DNA of 64,000 nucleotides from Bombyx mori (lineage: Eukaryota > Arthropoda > Insecta > Lepidoptera > Bombycidae): assembly GCF_030269925.1 (NCBI RefSeq), contig NC_085119.1, positions 8,717,001-8,781,000 on the forward strand, given 5' to 3'. The position numbers and the translations under genes were made by a program. Below the pieces are notes generated by a model. That model was not told the DNA's origin and did not search any database. It was given only the letters and a program-made list of their open reading frames with translations. How positions within the stretch are numbered: position 1 is the stretch's first letter; each line of letters starts with the position of its first letter. Positions 21,673 to 32,285 of the stretch are shown piece after piece.

Positions 21673-23301
21673 TTACCGGCGGAGTGAGGGGAGGACGTAC
21701 GTATTTAATGACGCGTATACGTCGGCGTATTCCTGCACAACGGCGATAAAGTGTTGTGCAGTGGAGGCAGCGCGAATGGCGTCGCCCAAAGCGTTAACGC
21801 GCTCAAAGTTGATCGACTGAAAGAAGTCGATCGCTAAAGCGAGATTGTCGGACGCGGTCGGAGGGCAAGTCGCGGGAGAGGGACGAGTCGCGGGGGCGGG
21901 ACGAATCGCGGAGGAGGGAGTTGTAGCCGTGTTCGTGTACGGCAGCGGTTTTGCCCAGGCCGAGACACTGGGCACCGCCGCCGGAACGAACGCTGGCTTA
22001 GCCTGCGACGCAGAGGGTGCCGAGGCTTTGATGTCTGGGCCAGAAGCTCGGAGGCGGTTTTGGCGGGCGACGCGGCGATTTATTTTAGGGGCTCGGGGGC
22101 AACCACGGTAATTCGCGGGGTGACCCTGTGTTCGACACAGGACGCAGCTAGGCGGTTCCGTCGCGGTTTTTTGGTCGCGAGCGCAGAGGGCCGTGGCGTG
22201 ATCGCCCAAACACTTAACACATCGGGGGCGCGCGTGACAGTTACGGGAAGAGTGCCCGTACAATTGACAGTTATGGCACTGGCTAGGAGTGCCTTTTTTA
22301 TGGGGGGCTTCGACAGCGATACCAGAGAGCCTACAGACGGTCTGTGTGTTAAAGATTTTCTTACCCTCGGGGGTAGGCTGGAGAGCGACTAGAACCATAT
22401 TATATGGCTCCCTACCGCGACCGGTGTGCATACGGTGCACAGAATTCACTGGTAGGCCTTGTTCTAACAGGTCGGCTTTTACGAGCTCTACATCTAACTC
22501 TTTAGGGATTCCGCGTATTACAACGCGGAGTTCGCGCTCCTCCTGGAGCGTATACGTATGGAAACTTATACGCTCCTTACGGAGGTAAGAAGAGAGGGCC
22601 CTATGGTCGTCGGGTGTTTGAACCTTAATTTGAATGCCGTTCGCGAGGTTACGGGCATTCGTGAAATTTATATTTTTGGCCTTAAGGGCCAGGCAAACTC
22701 GATCCCAAGCTGCCTTCTCCTGAAGGATAACCGGGGGAGGGGTCTGGGTTTTATTTTGTGCCACCGGACGCGGCGACGGAGTGGCACGGGCTGGGGGCGC
22801 AACGGGAGTCTGAGGGCGGGGGCGCGACGCGTTCACGGCTTTGCTAATTTTAGCGGCCGCGGGAGCTCGAGACTCCGCGGCACGCTTCTTACCCTTCTGT
22901 ACCAGGGTGAATCCATCCGTCGATGAGGCGGGGGCGAGGTCAACCTCCATGTCCGAGTCAGAGTCGGAGCACGAGGAGGCGGGTGCAGGCGACCTACGAG
23001 CAAGTGTAGGTGTTTTAGAGGGCGCGACGGAGGCCGCGGATGATCGCTCAGCTGAAACGATGGTCACGGCGGACGACGCAGCAGCTTTTCTCGCCAGTAT
23101 AGGCGACACGGGAGCGGCAGGCACGACAGAGGCTGCGGTGCTCAATGCAGAAGCTCTGCACGCAGGTACAGGCGACGCAGGAGCAGCGAGCGCGGCGGAG
23201 TCCTCGAGAGGGCTCGCAGTGTGATTGGCCTTGAAGGCCAAAAACTCCGAGGCGAGCTGTGGGTGGCGAAGTCGGAGGAATTCCGCGAATACAGCGTCCA
23301 T
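21673..23301 (-). CDS. LINE ORF1: gag-like RNA-binding protein with three zinc knuckles
   Basis: 542 residues from the ATG at 23301 (a 15-codon extension to a GTG at 23346 is possible but has no ATG). An Ala/Pro/Ser-rich, low-complexity N-terminal region is followed by a PRE_C2HC-like domain (~255-330). Three CCHC knuckles follow: CHNCQLYGHSSRNC (342-355), CVKCLGDHATALC (361-373) and CVLCRTQGHPANYRGC (386-401). The C terminus is again Ala/Pro-rich. This layout is standard for Jockey-clade ORF1 proteins, which coat element RNA. It ends in TAA, followed by TCA and then the ATG of ORF2. Several antisense open frames over this GC-rich gene are shadows. Confidence 0.92.
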   Translation of the reverse strand: MDAVFAEFLRLRHPQLASEFLAFKANHTASPLEDSAALAAPASPVPACRASALSTAASVVPAAPVSPILARKAAASSAVTIVSAERSSAASVAPSKTPTLARRSPAPASSCSDSDSDMEVDLAPASSTDGFTLVQKGKKRAAESRAPAAAKISKAVNASRPRPQTPVAPPARATPSPRPVAQNKTQTPPPVILQEKAAWDRVCLALKAKNINFTNARNLANGIQIKVQTPDDHRALSSYLRKERISFHTYTLQEERELRVVIRGIPKELDVELVKADLLEQGLPVNSVHRMHTGRGREPYNMVLVALQPTPEGKKIFNTQTVCRLSGIAVEAPHKKGTPSQCHNCQLYGHSSRNCHARPRCVKCLGDHATALCARDQKTATEPPSCVLCRTQGHPANYRGCPRAPKINRRVARQNRLRASGPDIKASAPSASQAKPAFVPAAVPSVSAWAKPLPYTNTATTPSSAIRPAPATRPSPATCPPTASDNLALAIDFFQSINFERVNALGDAIRAASTAQHFIAVVQEYADVYASLNTYVLPSLRR

Positions 23302-23569
23302 GATCGCTGAGTACCCAGGTGGGGCGGCCCCGGGTCTTGAAAACACTCGCCTTGCGGCGAGGCCCCAACTTCTCGGACCTGAGCGGTTCTATTGAACACA
23401 GGTGGCAATGCGGCGCGATTACTACAGGACAAAGAAAAAGCACAACAAAACAGAAATTACGAAAAGAAACAAAACAAATAAATACTTGCAGGAAACCACT
23501 TTGTCGGCAGATGTACCACGAACACAGAAACAACAAAAGGAAACAAAACAAATAAAAACTTCCAGAAAG
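23302..23569 (-). promoter_or_regulatory. LINE 5' UTR with a repeated ~31-bp segment
   Basis: Jockey-type LINEs carry an internal Pol II promoter at the very start of the 5' UTR. Here the first ~105 bases of the element hold two similar segments read on the minus strand: 23569-23538 and 23494-23465, both with ATTTGTTTTGTTTC. A promoter role is inference. Confidence 0.4.
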
Positions 23570-23581
23570 TGTACCCTTCTT
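23570..23581. repeat. Target-site duplication of the full-length LINE (5' side)
   Basis: TGTACCCTTCTT, the partner of 18520-18531. Confidence 0.85.
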
Positions 23582-25907
23582 ATTGCGACTGCCTATTATA
23601 TTTAAGGCGCTTACCACTATCAACCTCCCTTATACTACCTCAGGGTTTCTGTATTAGTCACGTGGTACAAGAAAACTCAACCGGGCCGTGTATTCCGCGA
23701 GGAGAGAACTCTTATGGCTTAATTGAGATGACCTCGTCTTCTGTATGCGTTTCCGGGAATCGCGTTTACCATGTACCGATTAGCTCAGAGATGAATTTCC
23801 TCTCACGATGACACTTGGGAGCTATTATATGTTTTTTTAATGAGTTTTTAAGATTCCTAGGCTAAATAAAGCAGCCATACTCTGTTCTCCCTACTTATTG
23901 ATATCCATTAGTGACGGTAAGCTTTGACTATCGGGGACGATGACAAAAAAATCACGTCTACACTAGTTTCCTATCATCCAAATTAATTGGAATGGAGTAT
24001 CAATATTTTTTTCTATCCAGCTTTCAACTATCTACCAGCTACTTCCTGCCTTAAGTATTGATGGTAGAATCATTTGTAAGTCCACACGGGTCTTTACCAT
24101 TACTTCGTCTAGCTCGAAGTAATTATACTTTCCGATCCGAAGGGACTGACTATTCTAATGTGAATTTCCCATTCTTCTCTCATAGTGGACAGAAGCTTTC
24201 ATATTATGCGATCTACGGGCTCTGATACCGCTTAGCAGTAGGGTCGAAAATCGATTATTTTTTTCTTAGTTGATGCAAAATACAAGCTGTGCATTAGGTA
24301 TTGGGTTCGCCTCTCTGGATAATGTGTTTTTCGTAGATAAACGTTATTATTTTCATCAGTAAACATTGCTATATCTACAAGGATAGTCAGCAATTAATGC
24401 CAAGTACACAAACTTAGAATAATCCATCGGTCGGCTTAATGACCAACCGTGGTTCGGCGTTTTCGTTAATTAAACGCAAACAGGGACGGCTTGCCTTCAC
24501 TTCGTTATGATCAAACACATTAGCGGAGATTTGCTGGTGTCTATACCTATTTCTTCAATGGCGGTTTTTTATTTCGTACTCTTTACTTAAATGAGGTCTA
24601 TAAAAAGACTGTAGACTGTAGAAGAAAGACTTGTTAACAAACTTAAACTTTACTTACTTAAATATACTTAAATTCATATGCACTATTATAATTATCATTT
24701 GTTAGCTATTGCCGGTATTTGAACTAGTTTTATTATTATCTAGCCTCTACTAAGTTGATCAGGTATAATTCAATGAAAACCGCTTCAATTTTAGTGGAAA
24801 TTGTATTAAATGCACTCCAAGCGAGTGATTTTCCGGATAGCACATTCATTACCTTTCAAAAAGTTTTGTGATGGCCGGACGCAGTTCACCGTGAAAGTCG
24901 ATTACAACGGTCATTAGTCTCCGGCACACCGACTAATTAATACAACGTTTTGAATAAGGCAACGTGATAGGATCCGCACCGCGGAAAAGAGAAAAACCAC
25001 AAATTTAATTAAAAAGTTTAAGTGAGTTTTCACGGACGGGAGTGCGCTTTGTGCCTATCAATAAATTACATAGAATATTTTTCTTTGTTTAAAGCATTTT
25101 CTGTTTATTTTATATAAAAGCAATGTTTAGAAGTGTTTTTCTGAAACCAACTGCAGCTGTCTTATACACTTTACGTATCTTGGTCACCCATGACCACGAA
25201 AACTGTAGGGTATTCGAAACATTATAAAAACGTGAGATTAAATTGTTCAAAACGTAGTCCCAATTATGTATCGCGATTCGCGGAAACCAAAGATAATACC
25301 TACTCTACCAAATTCCGGTTCCGGTTTGAAAAGCTGTTATTAAATTCAATGGAGACTTCGGCGTCATATCTTAAATTGGGTTGTGCAGAGTAAACATGTG
25401 ATGCCTACGTATCACTGTTGATACTAATGTGTATAACAAAAACGAAAAAATAATAATAAACAAACACAAGAGACAATAAGGGAGAATTTATCTCGTCACT
25501 GTTGCGCGGGCGCGCTGTCTCGAATGCGCATTTTTGTGGGCTCATTAAAATTACATTACAGTTCTTATTTAAAAACAGCAAACAACTAAATGACGCTCGT
25601 TAATGCGTCTCGTCGTCGAGAATTTTATGGACAAGCCAAATACAAATATTTTAGTAGAACTTAAAATATAACTAGAGCGCTACATAATTAGCAAAGCTAT
25701 ATAACTGATTCTTACCAATTTGTATTTTTTTAGTTCATGTTATTATACAAAATCGAGGTATTTATGCCTTTAGGTTATCAAATGAATGAAATCTAGTATT
25801 AGGTTTAGTATTAAATTTTGCATTCGCAGTGCCCTAAAAAAACGGTCGATAAGTAATATAGCAAATTTTGAGTTTGTAAATTATTCAATTATTCCAGATT
25901 ACTTTTT
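23582..25907. other. Noncoding interval
   Basis: No exon is recognised. A faint Bm1-like patch occurs at 24061-24100 (TTTGTAAGTCCACACGGGT). The rest is AT-rich and unassigned. Confidence 0.35.
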
Positions 25908-25910
25908 TAC

Positions 25911-26155
25911 TAGTGGTAGGACCTCTTGTGAGTCCGGACGGGTAGGTACCACCGCCTTGCCTATTTCTGCCGTGAAACAGTAATGCGTTTCGGTTTGAAG
26001 GGTGGGGCAGCCGTTGTAACTCACTATACTTGAGACCTTAGAACCTATATCTCAAGGTGGGTGGCGCATTTACGTTGTAGATGTCTATGGGCTCCAGTAA
26101 CCACTTAACATCAGTTGGACTGTGAGCTCGTCCATCCATCTAAGCAATAAAAAAA
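25911..26155 (+). repeat. Bm1 SINE, headless form
   Basis: Starts at ACTAGTGGTAGGACCTCTTGTGAG and runs intact to CATCTAAGCAATAAAAAAAA. The 5' boundary is the same as in several other copies in the window. Confidence 0.9.
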
Positions 26156-26810
26156 ATCTCTTACGTGCGTATATATGTAGTACGCACAAGGTTTTTTCTT
26201 ACTTGTCTTTTACTAAGGCAATGTACAAAATATGTTTTACTTGTATTATTTAATTCAAATATGTATGGTATAAGAATTGTGTCAATTTGGTTAAAAATGC
26301 TTTTATAGCTTTTATACTTACAAACTTAAGACATTTGAAGTCGATTAGTATACGTCTTTCATTTGGCGGCCTCCTTACAGATGATGATACAACGTAAATT
26401 GTTAGAATCCAACAAACGTTTCAATGCTAATGTTTTCTATCGTTATCGAGTCCAGAATGTTTACGTAACAAGGCCACTACGTATAAAGCCAGTCCTCAAT
26501 ATAACGCTAACATATTTGTATGGCAACGTAATGTAATATTAAGTGATCCCTTAAAGACAACTCTATGTTGTATGCGTAGGAATTATCAGAGGCCAATTAG
26601 TGATGCGCGAAACGAGTCCATAATGTTGTTGTTGTATTTTTTCATCTTTAAGCCTTTAATTATCGTTCCAATGAGGATAATACAAGGTATTAATTCTATT
26701 TAGTTTATTTTAGGCTTATTTGTTTTGTATTGCTAAAGTTGCAGAATACCTGAAGCTTGTTTAATAATATATTTAAGTAGATCATTGTTGAGAAATAAAA
26801 CTCTATCCGA
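26156..26810. other. Noncoding interval
   Basis: Nothing recognised. Confidence 0.35.
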
Positions 26811-27460
26811 TCCGAAGTAAATTTTCCCTTAGAAATAAGGTGACACTCTACAAAACATGCATACGCTCCGTCATGACCTATGTAAGTGTAGTGCTCGCTC
26901 ACGCGGCCCGCACTAACTTGAAACCCCTTCAAATCATTCAATCCCGTTTTTGTAGGATAGCCGTTGGAGCTCCGTAGCTCGTCAGGAACGTCAACCTTCA
27001 CGACGACCCGGACCTAAAGTTCATCAGTGAGTATCTACAGTCGGCACCAATGCGCCATTTCGGTAAAGCGGCACGACACGAAAACCCTCTCATCGTGGCC
27101 GCCGGTAACTACATTGGAGACCAAATGGTAAACAGTCGACGTCGCCCTAAACACGTCATCTCGGATCCTCCCGATCTACTAACGGTGCTTTTAGGTACCC
27201 CAAGCACCGGTCATCGTTCTCGTCGAACCCGACGCTTGCGACGAAGGGCTCGACGGGTAAATTAACCCACAGACATAGCCCTCTAAGTTTCTCGCCAGAT
27301 CTTCTCAGTGGGTCGCGTTTCTGATCCGGTAATAGATTCTGCGAAGCACGGATCTTGCTAGTGTTCGTGTTAGCAACATCGTGAGATTTGAGCCCCGTGA
27401 GCTCACCTACAAGCCCGGTGACGCTGATATAGTCTCTCTAGACGACCAGCTTAGGTAGGA
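26811..27460 (+). pseudogene. Dead 5'-truncated BMC1-like LINE fragment
   Basis: Corresponds to 3050-3705 of the first LINE copy: the last ~150 codons of ORF2 plus the 3' UTR, ending in an A-rich tail (27462-27482). A TGG codon of the intact frame is TAG here (26975-26977), and the GAACGTCAACC segment differs from its relatives. Its closer similarity to the copy at 0.7-3.7 kb than to the full-length copy at 18.5-23.6 kb points to two subfamilies. Confidence 0.85.
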
Positions 27461-27482
27461 GAAAAAAATAAAATAAATAAAA

Positions 27483-28389
27483 CTAGTCAATATAATCATT
27501 AAATAAATATATTTATTTACAATATTAACCGCGAAATGAAATTTTAATTTATTCTGTCGTTTTTGATATAATCTTTTTTCTTGGAATTATCTTGATTTTA
27601 GGAAAAATATTTCTCCGCTTACTACACGAGCCGACGTACATACCGAATGACAGCTTAAAATCTTTGCGTTAATACATCTTTTATCGTAAAAATATTTATT
27701 TTACATAAGTAATTAGCTTAATAATTTAATTAGAATTATTCAGTGAAATCTCGTAGAAATTAAAGTGTCAGTGTAGCCATCAACTTTATCATATTAACAA
27801 TTCGAAATACGTTTACAAATTAATAGTATTGTGAAGCTTAATTTATTTAAAAAAAAATAGATCTTGAAATTAGTAAAATTTACCATTGCACCATTCTGAG
27901 TACTAAATACCTAAACTGTCTATACATATTACCACTAATAGTACAAACCGTAATTATTACCAGCAACTTATCAAGCGGACATCGTAAATAATATCATTTA
28001 ACGGAAAACTATCTTTGGTAAACAAAAAATAACATTTTAATACTTAACCAATGAATAAGCGAAATGACAAAGAATCAGCATTAATAAAACTTCATACCTT
28101 GTATGATAACAATTAATTTCACTACATACCTACATATGTTCGTAGATACGCACAATTTCATAACAATGAGATCGTTAATATACAGCTAGACTTTAGCTTT
28201 TAGAGACTGGACCTGAATCGTTGTTTATTTATAGAAATTATAGTAGATCTTTCAAAATTTATTAAACATTTATTTTTTACAAGAATACGTATTCAATGGA
28301 TTTATATTACGACAAAAAAGGTTTAGGTGTAGTTCTTACTATGTATATTATATTAATGAAAAAAAAAAAACTTTCTTTATAGAATTAAA
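27483..28389. other. Noncoding interval
   Basis: Very AT-rich, no feature recognised. If the LMO transcript continues past 29396 through a 3'-UTR intron, its last exon should lie here or further left. Confidence 0.35.
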
Positions 28390-28860
28390 AAATAAAACAA
28401 TATTTATTTATTGAACAGCATTTATAAAAATTGGCTAAGCGCAAGTCGTGGTTTATTATGTGAAGCGAGAGGGCGCGCTCTACCCACGCGCCGTTGCTAT
28501 CTTAACATGTAAACAAGTGCTCAAATCGTATACATAATGGAAATATCGTGTTCTAATAACGTTATCGCGACTCATCCCGGACACTTTGTAAAGTGCCCAC
28601 ATATCCACGGGTCCCCAACCTATGTAGTTTCGAGCGCCGCTTTTAACACGTCCATGTTCGAGAAGTCGCGATGTAATTCTGCACTTAGCCGGTTTACTAT
28701 CGAACATCTGACCGTGAACTCGACTTATTTGTGACTGTACCGTCCTTTGATTATTAAATATCTGAGATTTCACAATATTCGTCGCCGCAATATTGTAGCG
28801 AATATAACGTGAAAACAAAACAATGTTGGGCAGTCTATACTATTGTTGACTTTTTCTGGA
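28390..28860 (-). other. Unidentified GC-richer segment with AATAAA signals
   Basis: Differs from its AT-rich flanks. On the minus strand one frame is open for 112 codons (28818-28480, no ATG). A second frame reads briefly through a peptide ending MDVLKAALETT and a TAG. AATAAA-like signals lie at its minus-strand 3' side (near 28400). It contains the inverted repeat CAATATT-(9 nt)-AATATTG at 28775-28797. It could be a decayed LTR element or an unrecognised exon. Confidence 0.3.
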
Positions 28861-29096
28861 ATAACTGATGGATTGGTTTTAAGAGGTGACACGTAAGGTT
28901 AGTGTTTGCTATTTCTTTTGTTGATTTTAAAATGCGTTTTGCTGGTGGATGTAGGCCTCGGTGGGTATGGCTTGCAGACCTCTCCCTCGCCAACAATCAG
29001 TGGGGTTTTACCTACAAATACGAAGAGAAATATTCAATAAGTAAATTACTCAAATTTATTTTTATTCACAGATTTATAGATTGTATAGCTAATTAG

Positions 29097-29342
29097 TTTT
29101 TTTTTACTTAGATGAGTGGACGAGCTCACAGCCCACCTGGTGTTAAGCGGTTACTGGAGCCCATTGACATCTACGACGTAAATGCGCCACCCACCTTGAG
29201 ATATAAGTTCTAAGGTCTCAAGTATAGTTACAACGGCTGCCCCACCCTTCAAACCGAAACGCATTACTGCTTCACGGCAGAAATAGGCAGGGTAGTGGTA
29301 CCTACCCGCGCGGACTCACAAGAGGTCCTACCACCAGTAAAT
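29097..29342 (-). repeat. Bm1 SINE, headless form
   Basis: Runs from a T-run and ACTTAGATGAGTGGACGAGC to CCTACCACCAGTAA. It lies ~55 bp downstream of the last LMO exon's donor, so in its 3'-UTR intron or 3' flank, in the same orientation as the gene. Confidence 0.9.
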
Positions 29343-29395
29343 TATTTTTAAAGTACACAGAGTTATATAAGTAAAAGGAGTTCTTCAAAACTTAC

Positions 29396-29590
29396 CGAGG
29401 CGAGGAGTCGGCGTGGTATCATCGGTCATCGTGCGGCATCACACACGTCAGGGTCTGGTGGGCTACCGTAGCCACTGGATGCGTCATCTGCGCCTGCGCA
29501 TCCACCTCCGTCCTTATCGACAAGAGCGTTTCCTGCTGCTGCACTACTGCCACAGCCGCTCACACTACCAATGTAACCCCCACTTGGAGA
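29396..29590 (-). CDS. Bx: LMO/Beadex exon D: C-terminal tail, stop and start of 3' UTR
   Basis: The exon begins at 29590 after a ...TTATTCAG acceptor, in phase 0 with exon C. It encodes 54 residues rich in Gly, Ser and Ala, including the run SSGYGSPPDPD, then TGA at 29428-29426. A strong donor (CTCG|GTAAG) lies at 29396/29395, only 30 bases past the stop. Transcription may therefore splice into a further 3'-UTR exon; the short distance would not be expected to trigger nonsense-mediated decay. The C-terminal tail of LMO proteins varies outside the LIM domains, so this exon was assigned by its splice site, phase and context. Confidence 0.75.
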
Positions 29591-29729
29591 CTGAATAAAA
29601 AGAAAATGATATGATAAATAAATAAATCGAAGGAAACCAAATAGTTAAATGTGAGTTTTAAGTCGCTAAAAGTTTCGATTAAGAAATTATATTTAAAAAC
29701 AACGAGCTTCCTGTCCATTTTATATATTA

Positions 29730-29947
29730 CTAGCCGTACTCACCCGCTTCGCTGGGTATTTAAAATTAACATTATTATTTATTGTCATTATTATTAGGGA
29801 GTCCAACACTGATATAAATATTAGTCTATCCATTAAGTACATGTATTTTTTATATGGATACCAAGTTTCAAATCAATCGGATGCATGGTTCAGTAGTTAT
29901 AACGGAATATCCATAAAAACCACTGTAGATTTATATATTAGTATAGA
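29730..29947 (-). mobile_element. Short Helitron in LMO intron
   Basis: On the minus strand it starts TCTATACTAATATATAAATC at 29947 and ends GCGAAGCGGGTGAGTACGG followed by CTAG (29733-29730). Flanks on plus are A (29729) and T (29948). The element is 218 bp and has no coding capacity. It shares its 5' end with the element at 15848. Confidence 0.75.
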
Positions 29948-30976
29948 TTATAGAGTTTACTGTCACTCATGAGGTTATGCCAAGGGAAACAAACAGTTAT
30001 CCCTAAAAACTCGTTACGGTAATGAAGGAGTATATTCAGTGACAAATTCTGTTGCCCTCCTTGTATTTATGCATATGTTTTTTTACTCATTACCCTTGAT
30101 TTTAATCCATTAGTTATTTTGTTTATAATCGTGCCTAATATGATTAACCAATTCCGTCATCCGAGTTTGACATTAGGCCGTGATCGCAATCCAAAAGTCG
30201 ATTAGAAATGTCATGCGCCCGAATGAGTTTCCCCCACTAGCGCTCATAAAATGAAATAGATTCCCCTACATTCGCATTCCGACAAGCGTTCGTACGAGAA
30301 AGATTAATGATCACAAAAGAAACATAATAAAGTGGAGATAGAATCTCCCACTAACAGTGTCCTTGTGGGAGTTATTTACTCTGTCGAGTCGACTTTTTCA
30401 CGTGCCCTTTATTTCGAATGGAGACATTTGAAAAAAAAAAGTACTTTTCCGCATTAGGGTTTCCTAAATATATGTGTTGTTTTTAGAGTAACACACCGTG
30501 GTCAACGTATCTTTTGTTCCGTGATGACGTAAAGAGTAGTGCAAAATTCACTTAACTTAATTGTACTTACTAGTAACTGAATACAAATTACATTTATACT
30601 GTTATATTATTATGATGTACTACATTCGTATTGGTCCACGTAAGTGAACAACGCGACAACACGTTTCCCTTATTTATGTGGGAAATCGACAGCGGCTAAA
30701 TAATGAAAGGCTCTAATAACCTACAGTAAAACTGAATGAACAAAAGCAGTGATTTCTATACTGAGAACCGACATGTGAGAGAAATTATAAGTAAATAAAG
30801 TTGAAGTCTATAATAAAAAAAAAACTCGTATGCCTAAGTCAACACGCTTATGCCTGTGTAGTGTTATTAACGTTGTATAAACAAACACGGGTTTTAAGTA
30901 GGTGTTAATTAAAATACACACTTTAACATCTTGAGCATCTGATTAATTGAATTTCTTAGATTTATCTGTATATCTA

Positions 30977-31266
30977 TCTATATGTATAAAAATGAATTGC
31001 TGTTCGTTAGTCTCGCTAAAACTCGAGAGCGGCTGGACCGAATTAGCTAATTTTGATCTTGAATTATTTGTGGAAGTCCAGAGAAGGTTTAAAAGGTAGA
31101 TAAATATGAAAATGATCGGAATTAAATAAATATAACAATTTTTTTTTTCCTTTGATGTGTCCTCCGTCGGACGGATTCCTTTTGTTTGTTTTAATTTTAT
31201 TTTATACAAAAGTTTAGGTCTTTTATTTATCGATTGAGGCACTACGAAGTCTGCCGGGTCAGCTAG
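30977..31266 (+). mobile_element. Short Helitron in LMO intron
   Basis: Starts TCTATATGTATAAAAATGAA and ends TCTGCCGGGTCAG followed by CTAG (31263-31266). Flanks are A (30976) and T (31267). The interior (GAATTGCTGTTCGTTAGTC, CTCGAGAGCGGCTGGACCGA) is one I recognise as widespread in Lepidoptera. It is 290 bp and non-autonomous. Confidence 0.8.
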
Positions 31267-31386
31267 TATTGAATAAATACTAACTGTTTCCAGCCTTTTA
31301 ACAACCTATTATTTAGAAGGGCTACCCCGTTCAAATGTTATTGTACTGCACGTTTCTTGCAGTAGATTTATTTACATAATATTAAC

Positions 31387-31528
31387 CTGTAAGCCACTGA
31401 CTTGTCGCCTGATGTGCGCCAGTCCACTGGGATTAGCCGCCATACTTGCAAACACCAGCCTCTCTTCATAGTCATATTCGCAGAGTATTTTATTGTCGCA
31501 AAGGTAGAATCTGTCACCTACGCAGAAT
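31387..31528 (-). CDS. Bx: LMO/Beadex exon C: second half of LIM domain 2
   Basis: 142 bases between a TTAAAG acceptor and a CTTACAG|GTTAAT donor. It completes a split Arg codon with its first base and ends in phase 0. It encodes FCVGDRFYLCDNKILCEYD, the closing zinc module of LIM2 (C...C..D ligands), followed by YEERLVFASM and a short linker. This matches the insect LMO/Beadex consensus as I know it. The intron before it (31529-31615) is only 87 bp. Confidence 0.92.
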
Positions 31529-31615
31529 CTTTAACAAAAGAAAATACAATGTTTTTAATCTATAAAGGAAAAAGTTAAATGTATTTTAGAGAATTCGACT
31601 AATCATGCACCTCAC

Positions 31616-31741
31616 CTGTGATTACACTGTTGACATGCGAAACATTCTAAATGGTAGACGAAACTCTTTGCTCGCATCACCATTTCGAAGGCTGGAATAA
31701 CTTTATTGCACGCCACACAATTGCCGGTGGCACCGAATAGC
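31616..31741 (-). CDS. Bx: LMO/Beadex exon B: LIM linker and first half of LIM domain 2
   Basis: 126 bases from a TTTGTCAG acceptor to a CACAG|GTGAGG donor. It encodes LFGATGNCVACNKVIPAFE and continues to YHLECFACQQCNH. This provides the C-x2-C, H-x2-C and C-x2-C ligands of LIM2. The LFG.TG.C.AC.K.IPAFEMVMRA block is diagnostic of the LMO subfamily among LIM proteins. Confidence 0.95.
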
Positions 31742-31883
31742 CTGACAAAGAACAAAAGATAAGATTTTATAGGTGGCGGTGGTGGTATGTTCTGAGCCAG
31801 TTCACGTATCCTCATGTCACAAGATGAGCACTGCTGTTTAACGTGCGATGTTGGCTATTGCTTTTTATAATCTCACGGGGAAC

Positions 31884-32130
31884 TGGTGGTCGGACCTCTT
31901 GTGAGTCCGCGCGGGTAGGTACCACCGCCCTGCCTATTTCGGCCGTGAAGCAGTAATACGTTTCGGTTTGAAGGGTAGGGCAGCCGTTGTAACTTTACTG
32001 AGATCCTAGAACTTATATCTCAAGGTGGGTGGCGCATTTAAGTTGTAAATGTCTATGGGCTCCAGAACCACTTAACACCAGATGGGCTGTGAGCTCGTCC
32101 ACCCATCTAAGCAATAAAAAAAAATAAAAA
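31884..32130 (+). repeat. Bm1 SINE, headless form, in LMO intron
   Basis: From ACTGGTGGTCGGACCTCTTG to AAGCAATAAAAAAAAATAAAAAA. It is inserted antisense in the intron between exons A and B. Confidence 0.9.
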
Positions 32131-32194
32131 AACTTAGGCCCGAAGCCTTTAGAACTCAGTTGGAGGTCAAAGTCTATAATTATAAGTCTATTAT

Positions 32195-32285
32195 TTTATA
32201 TTACGACTGTCAAACCTTTAAGCCACAACGCATGACTGTTTCGCGGTGAAAATAAGCAAGACAGCATTAACCGATACGGGTTTTC
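32195..32285 (-). repeat. Decayed Bm1-like fragment
   Basis: AACCTTTAAGCCACAACGCATGACTG, then TTCGCGGTGAAAATAAGCAAG, parallels the central Bm1 segment with many changes. Confidence 0.45.

Larger units (their letters stand above)
18532..23569 (-). mobile_element. Complete BMC1-like Jockey-clade LINE with target duplication
   Basis: A 5.04-kb element on the minus strand. It has a 5' UTR (23569 down to 23302), ORF1 (gag-like), ORF2 (endonuclease-RT), a 3' UTR (18786 down to about 18560) and a poly(A) tail read as T-run 18532-18559. It is flanked by 12-bp duplications, the signature of target-primed reverse transcription. Length and layout agree with the BMC1 LINE of Bombyx as I remember it (about 5.1 kb). 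Both ORFs are open, so the copy may be young. The 5' UTR holds two similar ~31-bp segments (23465-23494 and 23538-23569). Confidence 0.9.

Noticed and set aside
21845..23224. Several long plus-strand open frames over 21.8-23.3 kb
   Set aside because: Antisense shadows of the GC-rich, Ala/Pro-rich LINE ORF1.
23302..23346. N-terminal extension of LINE ORF1 to a GTG
   Set aside because: No ATG in the extension; the ATG at 23301 is the natural start.
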